Source of the DNA: Prinsepia uniflora | Lineage: Eukaryota; Streptophyta; Magnoliopsida; Rosales; Rosaceae | NCBI GenBank assembly: GCA_032719365.1 | Contig: CM064871.1 | Coordinates: 61,640,416-61,704,415 of the forward strand | Direction: 5' to 3' | Length of the DNA stretch: 64,000 nt | Shown: positions 45,461-58,770 of the stretch, piece by piece | Layout: each line of letters starts with the position of its first letter | Position numbering within the stretch: the first letter of the stretch is position 1 | Position numbers and translations under genes: made by a program | The notes under the pieces: model-generated | Database searches by the model: none | What the model was told of the DNA's origin: nothing | Seen by the model: the letters and a program-made list of their open reading frames with translations, nothing else

Positions 45461-47733
45461 ATAAGACCATCCACTAACATGGTCCTCCCTCATTTATACC
45501 TCCTCCCCCCTCATAGTGTGAAACACTGCAAGTGAAAATAATAAAGTTATTTTCTTTTGTTTTTTATTTTTATGGAAATGTTTCATCAGGCCCCACCAAT
45601 GGTTTTTCTTTTCGGTTCCCAACGATTCATTAATTTTAAGTGTGATCACAAACCACCCTGCCTACATATATAATGTTATTATATATGTATATTCTACTTA
45701 TATCAATTATGTGTATGCTCAAATACTATAAATTATAATACGTGAGTTATAATAATGTGGTGGAACACTCAATAATCCTTCGTTGTTAAAGGTCATCTCA
45801 ATTATGAATGATCCGAGGGACCAAATAACCTTATTATTCTCAGACTCCATCATGATCGATGATGAAACTGATGAGTAATGAGTATTGAGTATCTCTCCAT
45901 CTCTCTCTCTCTCTCTCTCTCAGTCTTTTTATTTCTGTATCTCCAACCCCAATGAATAATAATACGCATTATTATGACTATTGTGACTTCTGACACACTT
46001 ATTGCCTATTATCACTCTTTTCAATCCCAAGAAATTAAAACTGGATTATAGTCCTCACCCTCCTCCATCCCTTTCTCTAATGAACCACCAATTATAAGCA
46101 TATATCAGAGAACAATTGTATATTTGTATTACTGACTATTGTTCGTTGATCGAATATAAATTTAACAAGTGAAATGTTATGATCACATCAGTTGAGGCAA
46201 ATGCAATTGCATTTGCCATTTTCAACTTGTAATTAAATTGAAGAAGCAAAGGTGAAGGTTTTAGTACGTATATATGAAGCCGTGATCGTGTGGCATTGAC
46301 GTTCTGTTTAGGCAACGTCAAGCTGTTGCCGGCCAGCGCGGCAGCCGGAGTAGGATATTAATGTGGTTGTGGAATCAGCTAGCTAGGGTCCAGAATATAT
46401 ATGAACCTTAGTCCACACCATAATACGTTCGTACAGATCACAGAGATGCATTGTACACTACTACTTGATTGATTGATACCTCTTTCTGCTACTTCATAAT
46501 GGCACTTCCCCAATTATAAAAGCTAACACCCCTCATTATTAAGATATCCAGATATATTTAAGGACCGCAAAACTCAGATTTTTTTTTTTTTTGTTTTTGG
46601 TACGTTGGATTAATAATTTTAACGTTTTAATCCCAACGTACCAGTGAAAAAATCACAACTCGACTTTTATTAATTAACTTTTCATAATAATGATGTACTT
46701 TCCTAGTGACTAGCTAGGTCTCAGTACGTACGTCGGAGTTAGAGAGAAGTAATTAATTAATGACTGAATATAATTGCAAATTTAACCTCTTTCAAATCTG
46801 TAGAAATGAAGATATATATAATTATTATGTGCATGTGTGAGGAAAATGACGAGCAAAAGGAGGTATCAGTGATTTTATTATTTCATCTCTCTCTCTCTCT
46901 CTCTCACCAGCCAGGGGATACCAAGAAAATGTTGACACAACAATGTTACAGTACTGTACGTCCTTCATTGCTTTGACCGTCCTTTTCGGACTTCGTCGTT
47001 TCTAGTTTTTACAGTAAATGTAAATAAAATCCGTCGTCTCTCTCGATCGTTATTAATATAAACAGTAAACAGCATGCAGTAATATAAATGCATATGTAAA
47101 TTTACCAGACATTTGTCACCTTCGTTCATATATCCATGCATCGATGCCCTGGTAATTGACAATGACACCCATTGCCATCTCCATAATTTCCTCTTTGGAT
47201 TGGTTCTTGTCACCCCCAGGCCCCATCCATGATTCCATGTCTCCATGCGATGATAAAGAGCGTAGGGGGATTTTCAACAGCTTCTGTTTTCTAGTTTGAA
47301 TTTGTGACATCTCATATATATATGATGCGATGCATAGTAATAATTCATTCATCTGGTACATCAGGTACATCGTATTTCTATGAACGAGTTATGAAGTGCA
47401 TTGTTCTTTAGTACATTAATTGAATTTCAAGTTTTTAGTTTTTTTCTTCTTTTTCCCTTGTGGCTTGTTCTGAAGGGTATGCCAGAGATTTTTAGTAAAA
47501 TATTCATAATATTAATTTTGGAGACAAAGTCTGATGGTGGTGATGCAAGCAAAAAGGGGGGGTGTGTTTTGGGCAACAATTGAATGAGGTTTGGATTTTA
47601 TTGGTGGTGGTGATGGTCGTGGTCTACACACATAATTATATTGTTGTTTAGCTCATTTTTGAATAAAATTTCCAAAAATTGATTTTTGGGGATGCAAATG
47701 GGAGAAGTTTGGCATGGAATTAAGCAAAGAACG

Positions 47734-47746
47734 GAGAGAGAGAGAG

Positions 47747-47798
<52 letters not shown>
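47734..47798. repeat. (GA)n microsatellite with one interruption
   Basis: About 32 GA units with a single GC interruption near 47749. Confidence 0.95.
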
Positions 47799-47800
<2 letters not shown>

Positions 47801-49176
47801 GTTGGTCAAAGATGATTGGTGTTCAAACTTGCCCCCATCCCTTTCTAGCTCCCCTCCATGTAGAAATATATGGAATCTCTACTCTTCCCATCCTTCCATA
47901 TATACCTCCCATTTCAAATATTTAAATCTAGCTCTCAATCTAATCTAACGAATTATAACTATATAGGTAAATGAAAAAAATGTGAATTTTTTTTCTTTCG
48001 AAAAATAGTCGTTCTTATTTACTTGTAGTTCATTATTTAAAACCATTCTGTTTTGGATGAATTATTTTACATATATATGAATCCGTGCTTTACAAAGCAA
48101 GATATAAAATAAATGAATGTGTGACAATTTTGCTAAGGTGTACAGTGACTATGGGACAATAGGAGACAATATCTAGCCATATGCACACTCCAACCCCCCA
48201 CACACACAACTTTAGCCAATTAATTATTAAGTAAATGATTGATTAATGAATTTTGTATAGAAGCAGATCGAGAATGTAATTTCTTTGTATAGATATTGTT
48301 TGGAATGTTTGATATTGTATTATATTTAGAGATGATGGGCTGTGTTATTTCCTCTTTTGTCTTAAAGAAGCAGAAACACTAAAATACTAGTAAGTTATTT
48401 GGTTTTGTTAATTAGAAAGGGTGGTTATTAGGTTTTCTGTGAATTTTTGATATGATCCATGTCCAAAACTCTAAATTTCAGTGTTTCTTGGAGTGATGGA
48501 ATGTCTTATCCACTTAACCAAATCATTTGTTTTCACATTGATATAAAATTTTGTCATCCATATTCCCAAAATGCATGTGTCAAAATTCTGAATTTATTTT
48601 CTGCACAACCCATTACTTACAACAATATATCCTTGCTCAAAATTGATCATTATATTTATTCAAAATAATTTAAATTATGAGTTATTATTCGATATGATGA
48701 AAAAATTCTAAGGCAATCACGTGAAGGCATAGCAAGTCGCAAATTTGGCCCAGAAAAAGCTTTTGTGGAGTCATCCATAACCAAAAGAAAAAGGGTACGG
48801 TGTAAATGAAACCCTTTTTTTCTGGGTAGCTTTTGTGACCTTTTTCATTGCTGTAAAAATTGAGTGTGTGTTGAAAGACAAAATATTCTTGGCTCCCCAC
48901 ACATCCAACTTTTACATATATATGATCAGTGTAGCAAAAAGACATCCCCTCTTGGGATTATATATATATAAAATCCCAAAAAAGTGATTACCTTCACTCA
49001 AACCTAGCAGTGAAAAATGGGAAGATGCCCTTTCATTCTTGGCCGTCCATCACAATGATCGAAAGGTGTAACAATATTGTACGTGTGTGTTACTATTACC
49101 TGGCTATGCTATGTGTGTGTTTGCTCCATCTGACATTTACACGGTAAAATTTCTAATTAAGTTGCTAATTACATCA

Positions 49177-49269
49177 ATTTTATTTATAAAGAATTTCAAT
49201 GATCGAATTCTTTGAGAATTTATATATATTTTATTTATAAAGAATTTCAATGATCGAACTCTTTGAGAA
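49177..49269. repeat. 51-bp tandem duplication
   Basis: ATTTTATTTATAAAGAATTT followed by CAATGATCGAA(T/C)TCTTTGAGAA occurs at 49177-49218 and again at 49228-49269 with one substitution. Confidence 0.9.
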
Positions 49270-51640
49270 CTTTATAAAACATTATCGAGTGTGATATAAA
49301 TTATATATCAATAAGTGATAGTCACAAATTAAAGTAATTAAAATCGAGCCAACATGCAAAGTATTGGTAGCATATGATCATTGGTCCTTACCGTCCTGTG
49401 CTGTGAAAGTCAGAGAAAGATACCCATTGTTTTCTTTTGTAGTTGAAAGAAAGAACGGAAAATGATTTATCATCACAATCTCTCTGTGAAGTCTGAAACC
49501 GAGTCAATCTAGTGGGCGACCCATATATATGAAGATCCACCTAACACCCTTATTGTGATTTACAGATGTTCTACACATATACATATAATTTCAATCAATA
49601 ATCCTTGGCTAGGCCGGGGTGGGGTGGGGGCCTTTGTAAAGATTTTTTTAATTTCCCACTCTTCTTCACCATCATGCATATGTATTCGATCCTCTTCTCC
49701 ATCATCATTCATCAATTACCCATCAGCATCATGAATGATAACGACGCATTGGACAACCAACACACAACCAATATGATATATATTATAATTAATGTATAAA
49801 GACGTATATTATCAATTCAATCTTTGATACTAAAACAACATGGATGAAATGCTAAATTAATTTACAATTTGTACGTCACAATTTGATTTCCAACATAGCT
49901 ACTGATCTATTGTTCCACTTATAATTAGCTGTAATCAAATTCAAGCCCTTAAGCAAAAGAATGGATTACATATTACAATTTGTCTAAAGCAAAATACAGG
50001 TGAATATTGTGTTTGATATTGTGAATACATTTTTCATGATATATACGATCGCGATCTGAGTAAGTAATATATAGATATGGCTTAGTTGATGGAAGCATGC
50101 ATGCATGCATGCAAATTAATGGAATGCTGTGTACGTTTAGAATGAGGAATTTAGCTTAATCATTAGATATATTATAATTATGATGCTAATCATTGATTAA
50201 GGTAATTGATGAGATAGAGTATGCACGGGGTTGGGTGGGTAGCCTATGAATATGAAATGAGTGGGCCGGGTTAAAGAGATGATGTTAGCTTCTTTGGGTA
50301 ACAGAAGATTGAAAGGGACTAACAATCATAGAGAGATGGAATACGCATCTTAACAAAGCTCTGCATTTGAGGACAACTTGACTCAGATACGTGGGGTTAC
50401 CCTTAGATAGGGACTTTCATCAACTCACACAGACTCAATATCCCTCCTCTTCGCATCATATTATAAGACGCGTTACAAGTATAAATATATATATATATAT
50501 ATGTCGATAAATGCTAATAAACAACATAATACTTTTTCTTATATAATGTTACTTGATATTATATATAATTAATAACCATCTATACCACTACACTATATTT
50601 TAATCATCGGACAACATTACACGATGAAAAACTTACCGTTTTATTATCATTCTCTCAACTGAGATTTTTTTTTTTTTTTAATTTTTATACCAAGAGTTTT
50701 ACTTGTGAATAAGGCTCAAAAGCTGCAGGTGAGTTACCGTGTATGTTTTCATCAATATTGCGATGGTATTATTGACTTATTGGAGCTCTCTTTACAGTTG
50801 GCATGACACACTAGAAGGAGCTACGCATTGTGGACATTGGTCATACTGAAGTAAGAAGATGCTCCTTGTTCTCTACTTTGAAAAAGAAACAGCAGATCAG
50901 ATCATCATCATCATCAAAGCATAAAAATCTTTGTTGTAAATTAATATGCAGCAAGAGCCATGGATTTTTATGGTTGTGTTTATAATTGGCTCCAAGTCAG
51001 TTTTAATTAATAGTTGTAGTCGACTACTAGACGTAATATTATAATTCAATCCAATAGAGTTTCAATCGGGGAGGAATTACACTGTTAAACCTATTATATA
51101 TATATATATATATAAATGTTATATTACGAGTCAATTCCTATTTTGAAATAATAATGTTTTTCAAAAATGAATAAAAGAAACGTCATGAGACATGAAAACA
51201 AAAACATGATACATGTTTACAAATAATGAATGGTCAGATGTGTATGTTGATGAAGTTCCTCTCCTGCCCAAGCCTGCTGTAGGCTTGCAGAGAGATATAA
51301 AGATAGACGCTTATCCAGTTAGGCGGCTATGTTATGTACTCTGAAACATTCATTACATATCCCACATCCTCCCAAGTCCCAAGTCTCTAGATTGTCCATC
51401 TCATGGCATGGCCCCTTTCAGGGGACTGGGTAGGTAACAGTCAAATCCTAGTTTTCTTTCTTCTCTTTAATTATTTCACTGCAAACCTAATGTAACGCGT
51501 ATAGATCGAGTTGGCTAAATACCTTCACTTACAAGTTACATATAAATCGATATATCGTTGATGAATGCTGATATAATGTCAACACTTCATGCCATATACC
51601 ACCTCTACTCCGTGCAATTAGGGCTAAAATACTCAGCAAT

Positions 51641-53030
51641 TTACGTTATATATAGGGATGATAATTAATGAGAAGGATCGGGTTCGTGTACTAGTACATT
51701 ACATATCCATATTTATATCCACTACAATTTTTAATCCACAAATCCACATTCATACCCAGTTACTCCAATCGGGTGCTATCCATACCCACATCAATTGGGT
51801 ATTAGCAATTTAGCACCCTTATACCCTCCTACCCGCGCCATAATTAAATTACTTCTTACTTAATATACATTTAAATTTGAAGGTGTATGAGTTTGAACTT
51901 TATTCTAATAAAACGATTGTGAGGCAATTGGACAAGATAGCTTACACTGTTCTTTTCTACGCCTTCTTTTTAATGTATCCAAAGACTTCAATAATTTTCT
52001 TTCCAGCGTAGTCCAAGTTCTTGTGTTCACCATGATATTCAGGTTGGCAACATTATTGTTTAAGTAGTTAGGATGTTTAGGGGTCCTACGATCCCCTTGA
52101 GTCGGGATCGAAGTATGGACCAATGCTCAAAGATGATATCTATAGATTGGTAGTTAGGATGACTATCCATAAATTGGCAGTTAGGATGACTATCTATAAA
52201 TTGGCAGTGGGGATAAAATTTATGCTTAATTATGACAATATTTAGTCAGGAAGAAGGTTAATCTCTGCAAGCCTCAATGACCATCCATAGATCGGTAGCC
52301 AGAATGAGATTAACACTTATGACAATACTTAGTCAGAAAAAAGGTTAATGCAGGAGATCTTCATTGCTGGCTTGGGGTGCAAGTCAGAAATGAAGCTAAG
52401 CTAACCATTATGACGGTGCTACTAGAGGTCAGAGAGACAGTTAGGCATTTGCATGATTGCCTCAAGGAGATGAGAAGATAAGGGAAAATTCGTCTTGATC
52501 TTTGATCGAATGAAGCAGGTTTTTCTATAAGGGCGAGCCTTTGTTAAACCACGAAACTTTTGAGGGTTCTCATACATTTCAGAAATTGATGGTGATCAAT
52601 TTGCTGATTTTGATTAGTTGATTGGGTGTCCTTTGGGAAAAGAGCTTCTCCTTTAGGCGATGAAGATGTCGATAAAGTTGTCAAGCAGGGCTTTTGGTGA
52701 GTTCCACGCTGCCGTTTATTCCGTTGAAAACCTCCCCTTTGCTTTCAATTTCTTCGCGCATTTCAGAACTGTCTACGCCTTCCTTCTTCAGCACGTTCCA
52801 AGCGGGCCCTTGGGCCGGGTCTTCTTGATTTGAGCCTTTAATTCCTTTAAGCCTTCATCTTTGACATAAGATGATTTTTTTGGGTGTAAACATTGCCCCA
52901 TGAATTTGAAATGTTTCTTATAAAACAATTTAAATTCAAACGATTCCACCTCAGTTACTTTGTTGGTCCCATTTGGTGCTTTTTCAGTAGTTCAAGTTAT
53001 GGTCTCTCATAGCTATCTGCCATCTCTACT
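51641..53030. other. Repetitive DNA left of the mobile-domain pseudogene, no gene seen
   Basis: The part from about 51900 has the look of an LTR or untranslated region of the retroelement relic to its right, with repeated words TATGACAATA(T/C)TTAGTCAG (about 52229 and 52311) and CATCCATAGATCGGTAG. I cannot define its ends. A short tandem repeat lies at 52140-52213. Confidence 0.35.
52140..52213. repeat. 27-bp tandem repeat, about 2.6 copies
   Basis: Copies start at 52146, 52173 and 52200, each beginning ATTGG(T/C)AGT; the first two continue TAGGATGACTATC and ATAA, while the third diverges after about 10 bases. Confidence 0.85.
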
Positions 53031-55660
53031 ATGAAAACACTCTTCCATCACACTTTCCCATCTTCGGAAAAATCTCGACTTCAAAACTCGTTCCTTGGCG
53101 AAAATATAGGGATGTGTCTCCAAACTCCTCTATCTTGGAACCTACCGCCACAACTCCCTGGGTATATGGTATGGGTTTTGAACCCCCATGCAAGTGCTTC
53201 TCGGGACATCCTAGAGTTCCTTGAGAATGATGGAAAAATTATTCCTGACCCTTGCTTCTTGATTGATTTTGATCGTTGTTTTGCTCTGGGTCCTTACTAG
53301 AAGAGCCCCCTTTCAGATAGAGCAACAATTCTCAGTATCCACCTAAAGGAATTCCATGGTGCACCTATTCATCAGTGGCAATCCTTTATGTGAGAGGACC
53401 TAGATTTTGCTTGGAGACATCTTTTCTCCTTATTGGGATATCTGGGTTTTGCATGTTCTTGGAGACAGTGGGTTCGGGGGATACACCAGATGTACCTCGA
53501 AGAACTCTAGAGAAACAATATTATCACTTAGTAAGCCTTTTTACTATTCCCATCGTTCCTGACTTTTTCCTTCTACATTCGGCGCTGTGCTTCTTGAATA
53601 ATAGTATGAATACATTAGATTTTCAAGTTGGACCCATGACGCTAACTCTGATATAGCTGTTCTGTTTGGGCTGTCTTTATTTGAGGATGTGACTGATTTT
53701 ATCTGCTCTTTTTTTTCCTCAATTTAGATAAAGATTCTGATTCCTAAGCGTTAGGTTGCCCTTGGACATCCCTTCTATGCTTTCCCTTTCTCAGTTTTTG
53801 TCCACTTTGTGCCTCTTTGACGGGAACAAGCAATTTAAGACTAAGAGTGACTTTGAAGATCTGGGATATACGGGTTCTTATTTGGGATCCAATTACAAGA
53901 AAATCCAATTCTACCATGTTTTGTTGGATTGGTTTGTGTTTCCTAATGCCATGAGGAGTCCGATGCTGGAGTGGACCCCATTGACTGAAACATTGGTTTC
54001 CTGCTCTAACATATCCCTGAGGCCACTTGTCTTGGCCCAGATGTATAATGTTCTGTGTTCCATCCTCTTCAACCCTTCAAGGGCGGTTTCCTTGAATGGT
54101 CCCCTCTGGATGGTTCAAGTATAGTTGAATTGGACATCCCTTCAATTTTTGAGTTGCGTCATTGAGTATCCCAACGACTTAGTTCCAGCTCAATTACTAA
54201 TGTCTTTGTCTCCTATATCCCTTTCCACCAGAAATCACTTGAACTTTTTCAGCTCCTTAGTTTCCCGTCCTCAAGAACAATGGGAAGTTAGTGTGACTAC
54301 AAAGTTCCCAAGGATCCAAGAAGGGAGTTTTCTTTATTTGTTGGCTAATATGACCCGTAAGAAAGTCCTAGCTAGAGATTTTATGAGTTGCATCCTTACT
54401 CAAGATCTCCTAAAGGGCGGTTGAAAGTCCAATAGATCAATCCCCAAGTTCGAAGTGTATCAACCTAACTATTGCGTTTTTCAGTTTGGTTTCTGTCAGG
54501 TTATCCCTATGTTGTATATGAGGGGTGCGAATGTTGGCATGTTCTGCTGGCCTGATATTTCTGACACGAGGCTGGTGATTGTTGCCCGAAATATTGTATC
54601 TAATGTACCTGTGATTTTTCTGAATGTCATGGAAACCTTTTATGGGTACAAAACTTCCTTTGATTCGTGGCGGGCTTCCTACTTTGAAGACAACTTCAAA
54701 TCATCCCCTCGGGTGGTGTGGAGCCATCACATCCACTGATTGGAGTGAGCGACTAGTTTTAATCCAACCATCTTAGTTCTAGTCAAACATCAAAAGTCTG
54801 AGAACAACGACACTTTTATATGTATGATTTTATCTTTGATACTCATCTTGTTCCTGGGTTTCTAATGACTTCTAATTGGTTGATTGTGCAGGTAACCTAA
54901 AAATGAAAGATTTGTCAGTTCAACCCAATTATCCCTTCCTTATAATCAAAGATGACCCATATAATCCTCATTTCCTTGATCGTTTAACAAGCTTGAAAGA
55001 ATCTTTCAGATGTGATAATCCCTACCATTTCTTCATCGGCCTCCACTTCATTCGTCCTTCTTGAATTTCACACTCTGAGGTCCACAAGCGATCATGGACT
55101 GGAGATTCCACTAGTAAGTTCTTTGTTACGAGACTTGGCCTTTTTAGAGTTTTCCCCTTCAGTAACTTGATCTGGTTCAATTGATTTTATAGATATGTCC
55201 CTCTACTGAGCTCGAACGTTTGGATTTCGATGCAGCTTCCTTTTCTTCTTCTGCTTCTCCCTTGCATCATCTTTGAACTCGGGTCATCTGAGTTAGAGGC
55301 TACCAAGGATGTCATTATGTCCTTCGTGTATAGAGGTGAATGTTTTGACATAGGAGAGTTAGTCCGAGCAGTGGAGATATTTTCTCGATCTTCTCCTGCA
55401 ACTCTTTCATGTTCTCTCCTAATCATTCCAATTTTGGACAGCTTTCAGAAATTCCTCTCCACCGGCCATATGAACCAGAATCCTCCTCTAGCAGTCATAG
55501 CTATTGGGGTTGAATTGGATGATCGCTACCAAAGTTAGCTTATTGAGAATGATGAATGTTCCCGCGTAGAAGGTCTTTTCCACGAAAAGCTTCAAAAACT
55601 AGAGTCCCTTCATGCCCAACTTGCTGAAGCCAAGGTAACTAACACACATATCAAGTAGCA
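53031..55660 (+). pseudogene. Plant-mobile-domain-like pseudogene, probably retroelement-borne
   Basis: A chain of plus-strand open stretches (53031-53300, 53375-53656, 53756-54124, 54125-54424, 54455-54739, 54876-55064, 55230-55538) is separated by single stops or frame changes. The part at about 53930-54160 resembles the plant mobile domain (aminotransferase-like): an LxEWTPLTETLV-type helix, then RPLVLAQMYNVLCSIL and a GPLWMVQVWL motif, which correspond in order to blocks of that family. The end (about 55555-55790) is charged and heptad-like, fitting a coiled coil. Such domains occur as host genes and as extra frames, often antisense, in Ty3/gypsy Tat-lineage elements; the minus-strand gag-like relic next door favours the latter. 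I am fairly sure it is degenerate and moderately sure of the family. Confidence 0.5.
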
Positions 55661-55899
55661 GCATGAGTTTTCTAAGCATATGAAGGAGGTTGCTCGGGAA
55701 AACTTCCAAAGAGGAGAAAAAAGGGCGTGTGAAGCTTCCATTGAAGATGCAACCCTTTCATATAAAATCAGAATGCATAAGGTGGGCCTCCAAGATATGC
55801 TTGGTGAGCTATTAGGACACATTTTACCTTGTACATGCTGCATAACACTATCCCACCCTCGATTATTGCAGACATTATTTCAGTTTGGTCAGTACGTGA

Positions 55900-57434
55900 C
55901 TAATCCTTGTTAACTAATCCTATTGGGAATGGATCTGTATCCACAACCATCGAGGCCTTGGGAATTAATGTCAACGTAATATGCTCTAGGTTGATTACTC
56001 TTTGAATTATATCATTGAATTGGACACAATTAGTTATGGCGTGATGTAGTGATACATGCCATTTGCATAATTTTTGGCCCTTGATATCTTCAAGTTTAGG
56101 CATATCTTGTTTAGAGTTTGGTTTCATTACCTTGGCCTTTACCAACTCGTCCTATATTTCTCTAGCTTTGGTAAAGTCAAATGAGTAAGAACCAAATACC
56201 AGTGTCTTATTTGTAAAATGGCTAATGTATGACAAAATTTTATTCCCGAGCAGGTTTGACTAGCGATTTGAGGGTTATTGGTATGTTTCCTGAGGTCTGG
56301 ATTTCATCTATCGTGATCTCTAGTTCCTACCCCTCTTCCGTTGTTACTGATTCTTCATCAAGTTCATGATGCTGCAACTAATATACAAAGATCTTATTAT
56401 TGTAAAAAGGGGGTACTTTAGATTTATACTTTTGTCGTTCTTCTTCTAGTAGCCTCTCGAATTTGATTGTTGATACTACTATTTCTTGGAGATCAGAAAA
56501 TGTAGTATCATTGAATTTCTTTATGAGGAAAAATCCCAAAGCTCATTGCGCAATGGCACCCATATTAGCATTATTTATACGAAACATACCCCTAAGTGTG
56601 GATGGATGGCTTGGGTAGTGAAGTATACCAAGAGAAAGCATCCCCAGACGGGAAGCTACTAAACAACGGTAATTTGAGGTAAGGGTTGACTTTAACGACT
56701 ACACATTAGGTTGAGAATCTCCCTATGTGTTCCAAGGATAAGGTTATGCCTTTTCCACTGATGAGAGTGAATATTGGCGGCTTGAAATTCCTGTAAAAAG
56801 GGTTGTCCGAATATGTATAGGTCGGGTAAGGATTTCTATAGGTTAGGACATTTACTCTCCAAGGAGGTGCTGGTTGACCTAATATCACGTGCCTTAGCTC
56901 ATTCATGTCATTCAAGAGGGCCTAATGTTCTATTGTACGAGATAGCCTTCTGTCAGACACAAATTCTTCATATGATCTTGCGTAATTAGAATAACGCTTC
57001 CTCCAGTTAAATAGTACGCTTATACTTCATGGCAATACTCTGGGCCTAAATTCTTCCCAACTAACAAGCGGCCGGTATCTAAAAAATATTCCAGAATCTA
57101 AGCTTGGCATCTCCTGGTGAACTCTACTTGTTTCCAGGATTTCAATTCTCGATCCTCTTGAAAAGGTAGGTGTTGATATCAAAGGTTCTAAAATTGAAGC
57201 TCTCGATTCCCTGGGATGATTGCCTTTGTCAGGGCTTGAGATCTCTAGAGGTGGGACATTTGTATCCTTTTCTTGAGCCATTACGCAGCTGGAAAGTTCT
57301 TGAGCCTGGAGGTTCAAGACTTCTATATGCGAGCTGATAAGAGATAAGATATCCTTAAAGAATTTCATGAACTCCTCCTTAGCCATAACTTGACTAGTCA
57401 TATCCTCCACCACTCTATCGTAGGGTGGTTCCAT
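55900..57434 (-). pseudogene. Degenerate Ty3/gypsy gag-like pseudogene
   Basis: Minus-strand pieces at 57434-57027, 56915-56706 and 56145-55900 line up as an old gag. The middle piece has PPIFTLISGKG followed by SLEHIGRFST, like the conserved opening of the retrotransposon gag domain. The last has CKWHVSLHHAITNCVQFNDIIQ, like a gag C-terminal part with a cysteine-histidine finger. Frame changes and stops separate them. No protease or reverse transcriptase follows on the minus strand; instead the antisense mobile-domain relic begins about 250 bases further on. The element is either deleted or was non-autonomous. Confidence 0.5.
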
Positions 57435-57563
57435 ATCAACCTCTAGGTTGATAACTCAAGTACCGTTTCTTGAGAAAAATTCTTAAATTCTCATTTATGC
57501 CCAATCTTTCAATAACAGATATTAACATCTTACAAGAAAGCGCTACTTCAGAAAAAAAAATAG

Positions 57564-58740
57564 ATGATCAATTGTAAGCATTCTCAAATTAATTGCCTAT
57601 TAGATGAAATTAAACCTCTTAGAATTTCACAAAAACTAACCATTACAACTCTCCAACAAAAGATCAATAATTTTGAAGAAAAACTAAAAAATGAACTCTG
57701 TTCAAATCTTCCCCCTGCCTTTTGGCACACAAAGATACATACAATCAGACTTCCCTATATTAAGAACTTTTGTGAAACAAATATTCCAAAAATAGCCCAC
57801 CCAATACAGATGAGTCAAGAAATTAAGGAATTTTGTAAAAAAGAGATAACCGAATTAATCAGTAAAAGAATCATTCGTCATAATGAATTCCCATGGTCCA
57901 GTGTAGCATTTTATGTTCAGATAAATGTTGAAATCGAAAGATGTACCCCTAGATTAGTAATACATTATAAACCATTAAATAGTGTCCTAGAATGGGCTAG
58001 GTACCCAATCCCCATCAAGAAAGAGTTAATAAACTGATTAAGCTAACCCGTGATCTTTTCTAAATTTGACATGAAGAGTGGATTTTGGCAAATAAAAATT
58101 CGTGAAGATGATAAGTATAAAACAAATTTTGTCATACCCTTTGGTCATTATGAATGGAATGTAATGCCATTCGAATTAAAATGCCCCTAGTGAATTTCAA
58201 AATATCATGAACGACATATTTAATCCCCTTAGTCATTCCTCCGTTCATTATTGATAATGTCCTCTTATTTTCCTCATCCAGTGAAGAACATTGGAAACAT
58301 CGTAATATATTCTTTCAAACAATTAAACACAATGATCTTGTCACATTTGCCCCAAAAGTTAAATTATTTCAGACAAAAAATTAGATTAATATTCACCAAA
58401 CCACAATTTACCCTACTAACAGAGTCATCCAATTAGCGGATAAATTCTCTAATAAAATACTTGACAAACATCAACTTCAACGATTCTTTCGGTCTCTAAA
58501 TTATGTTGCTGAATTTTATTAAAATCGATCTACCAAAAATGTAAACCATTATTTGATCAACTACAAAGTAATCCACCTTCGTAGACCAATATCAACACTT
58601 CCATTGTCAAAGAGAAAATAAAACATGTTATAACTTTTCCATGTCTTGGAATCCTAACAGTTTATTCTTTCAAAAACACTGAAACTGATGCCTCTGAAAT
58701 TGGTTAGGGAGGTATTCTCAAACAGCAAAACCATCCAAAT
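57564..58740 (+). pseudogene. Endogenous pararetrovirus (Caulimoviridae) reverse transcriptase-RNase H fragment, inactivated
   Basis: An open stretch of 157 codons (57564-58037) reads as the linker and first part of a pararetroviral reverse transcriptase, with blocks like the florendovirus/petuvirus group (for example VIHYKPLNSVLEW). A stop follows at once. Similarity continues in shifting frames through the palm region (about 58068-58290), where the catalytic YxDD box cannot be read, and on to an RNase H-like ETDAS word near 58681 that is followed by a stop. It is an old integrated copy, not an active virus. No LTRs are present, as expected for this family. The exact genus is uncertain. Confidence 0.75.
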
Positions 58741-58770
58741 AGTCCTGATATACTAATCTGTTTTCCCCAA

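Larger units (their letters stand above)
45461..51640. other. Long gene-poor spacer
   Basis: About 6.2 kb of AT-rich DNA upstream of the RSS3-like gene. I find no exon series, transposon ends or RNA gene in it. It has (CT)n tracts near 45900-45920 and 46887-46905, a long (GA)n tract at 47734-47798, TATATA runs, GCATGCAT repeats near 50097-50112, and a 51-bp tandem duplication at 49177-49269. Short frames such as 47686-47925 arise from the GA repeat. The proximal part is presumably promoter of the minus-strand gene. Confidence 0.55.

Noticed and set aside
47686..47925. 79-codon frame with a long Arg-Glu run
   Set aside because: It is produced by the (GA)n repeat at 47734-47798; there is no exon context or conservation.
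57027..57434. A stand-alone 135-codon gene
   Set aside because: It lines up with further gag-like pieces downstream on the same strand and is better explained as part of a decayed retroelement.
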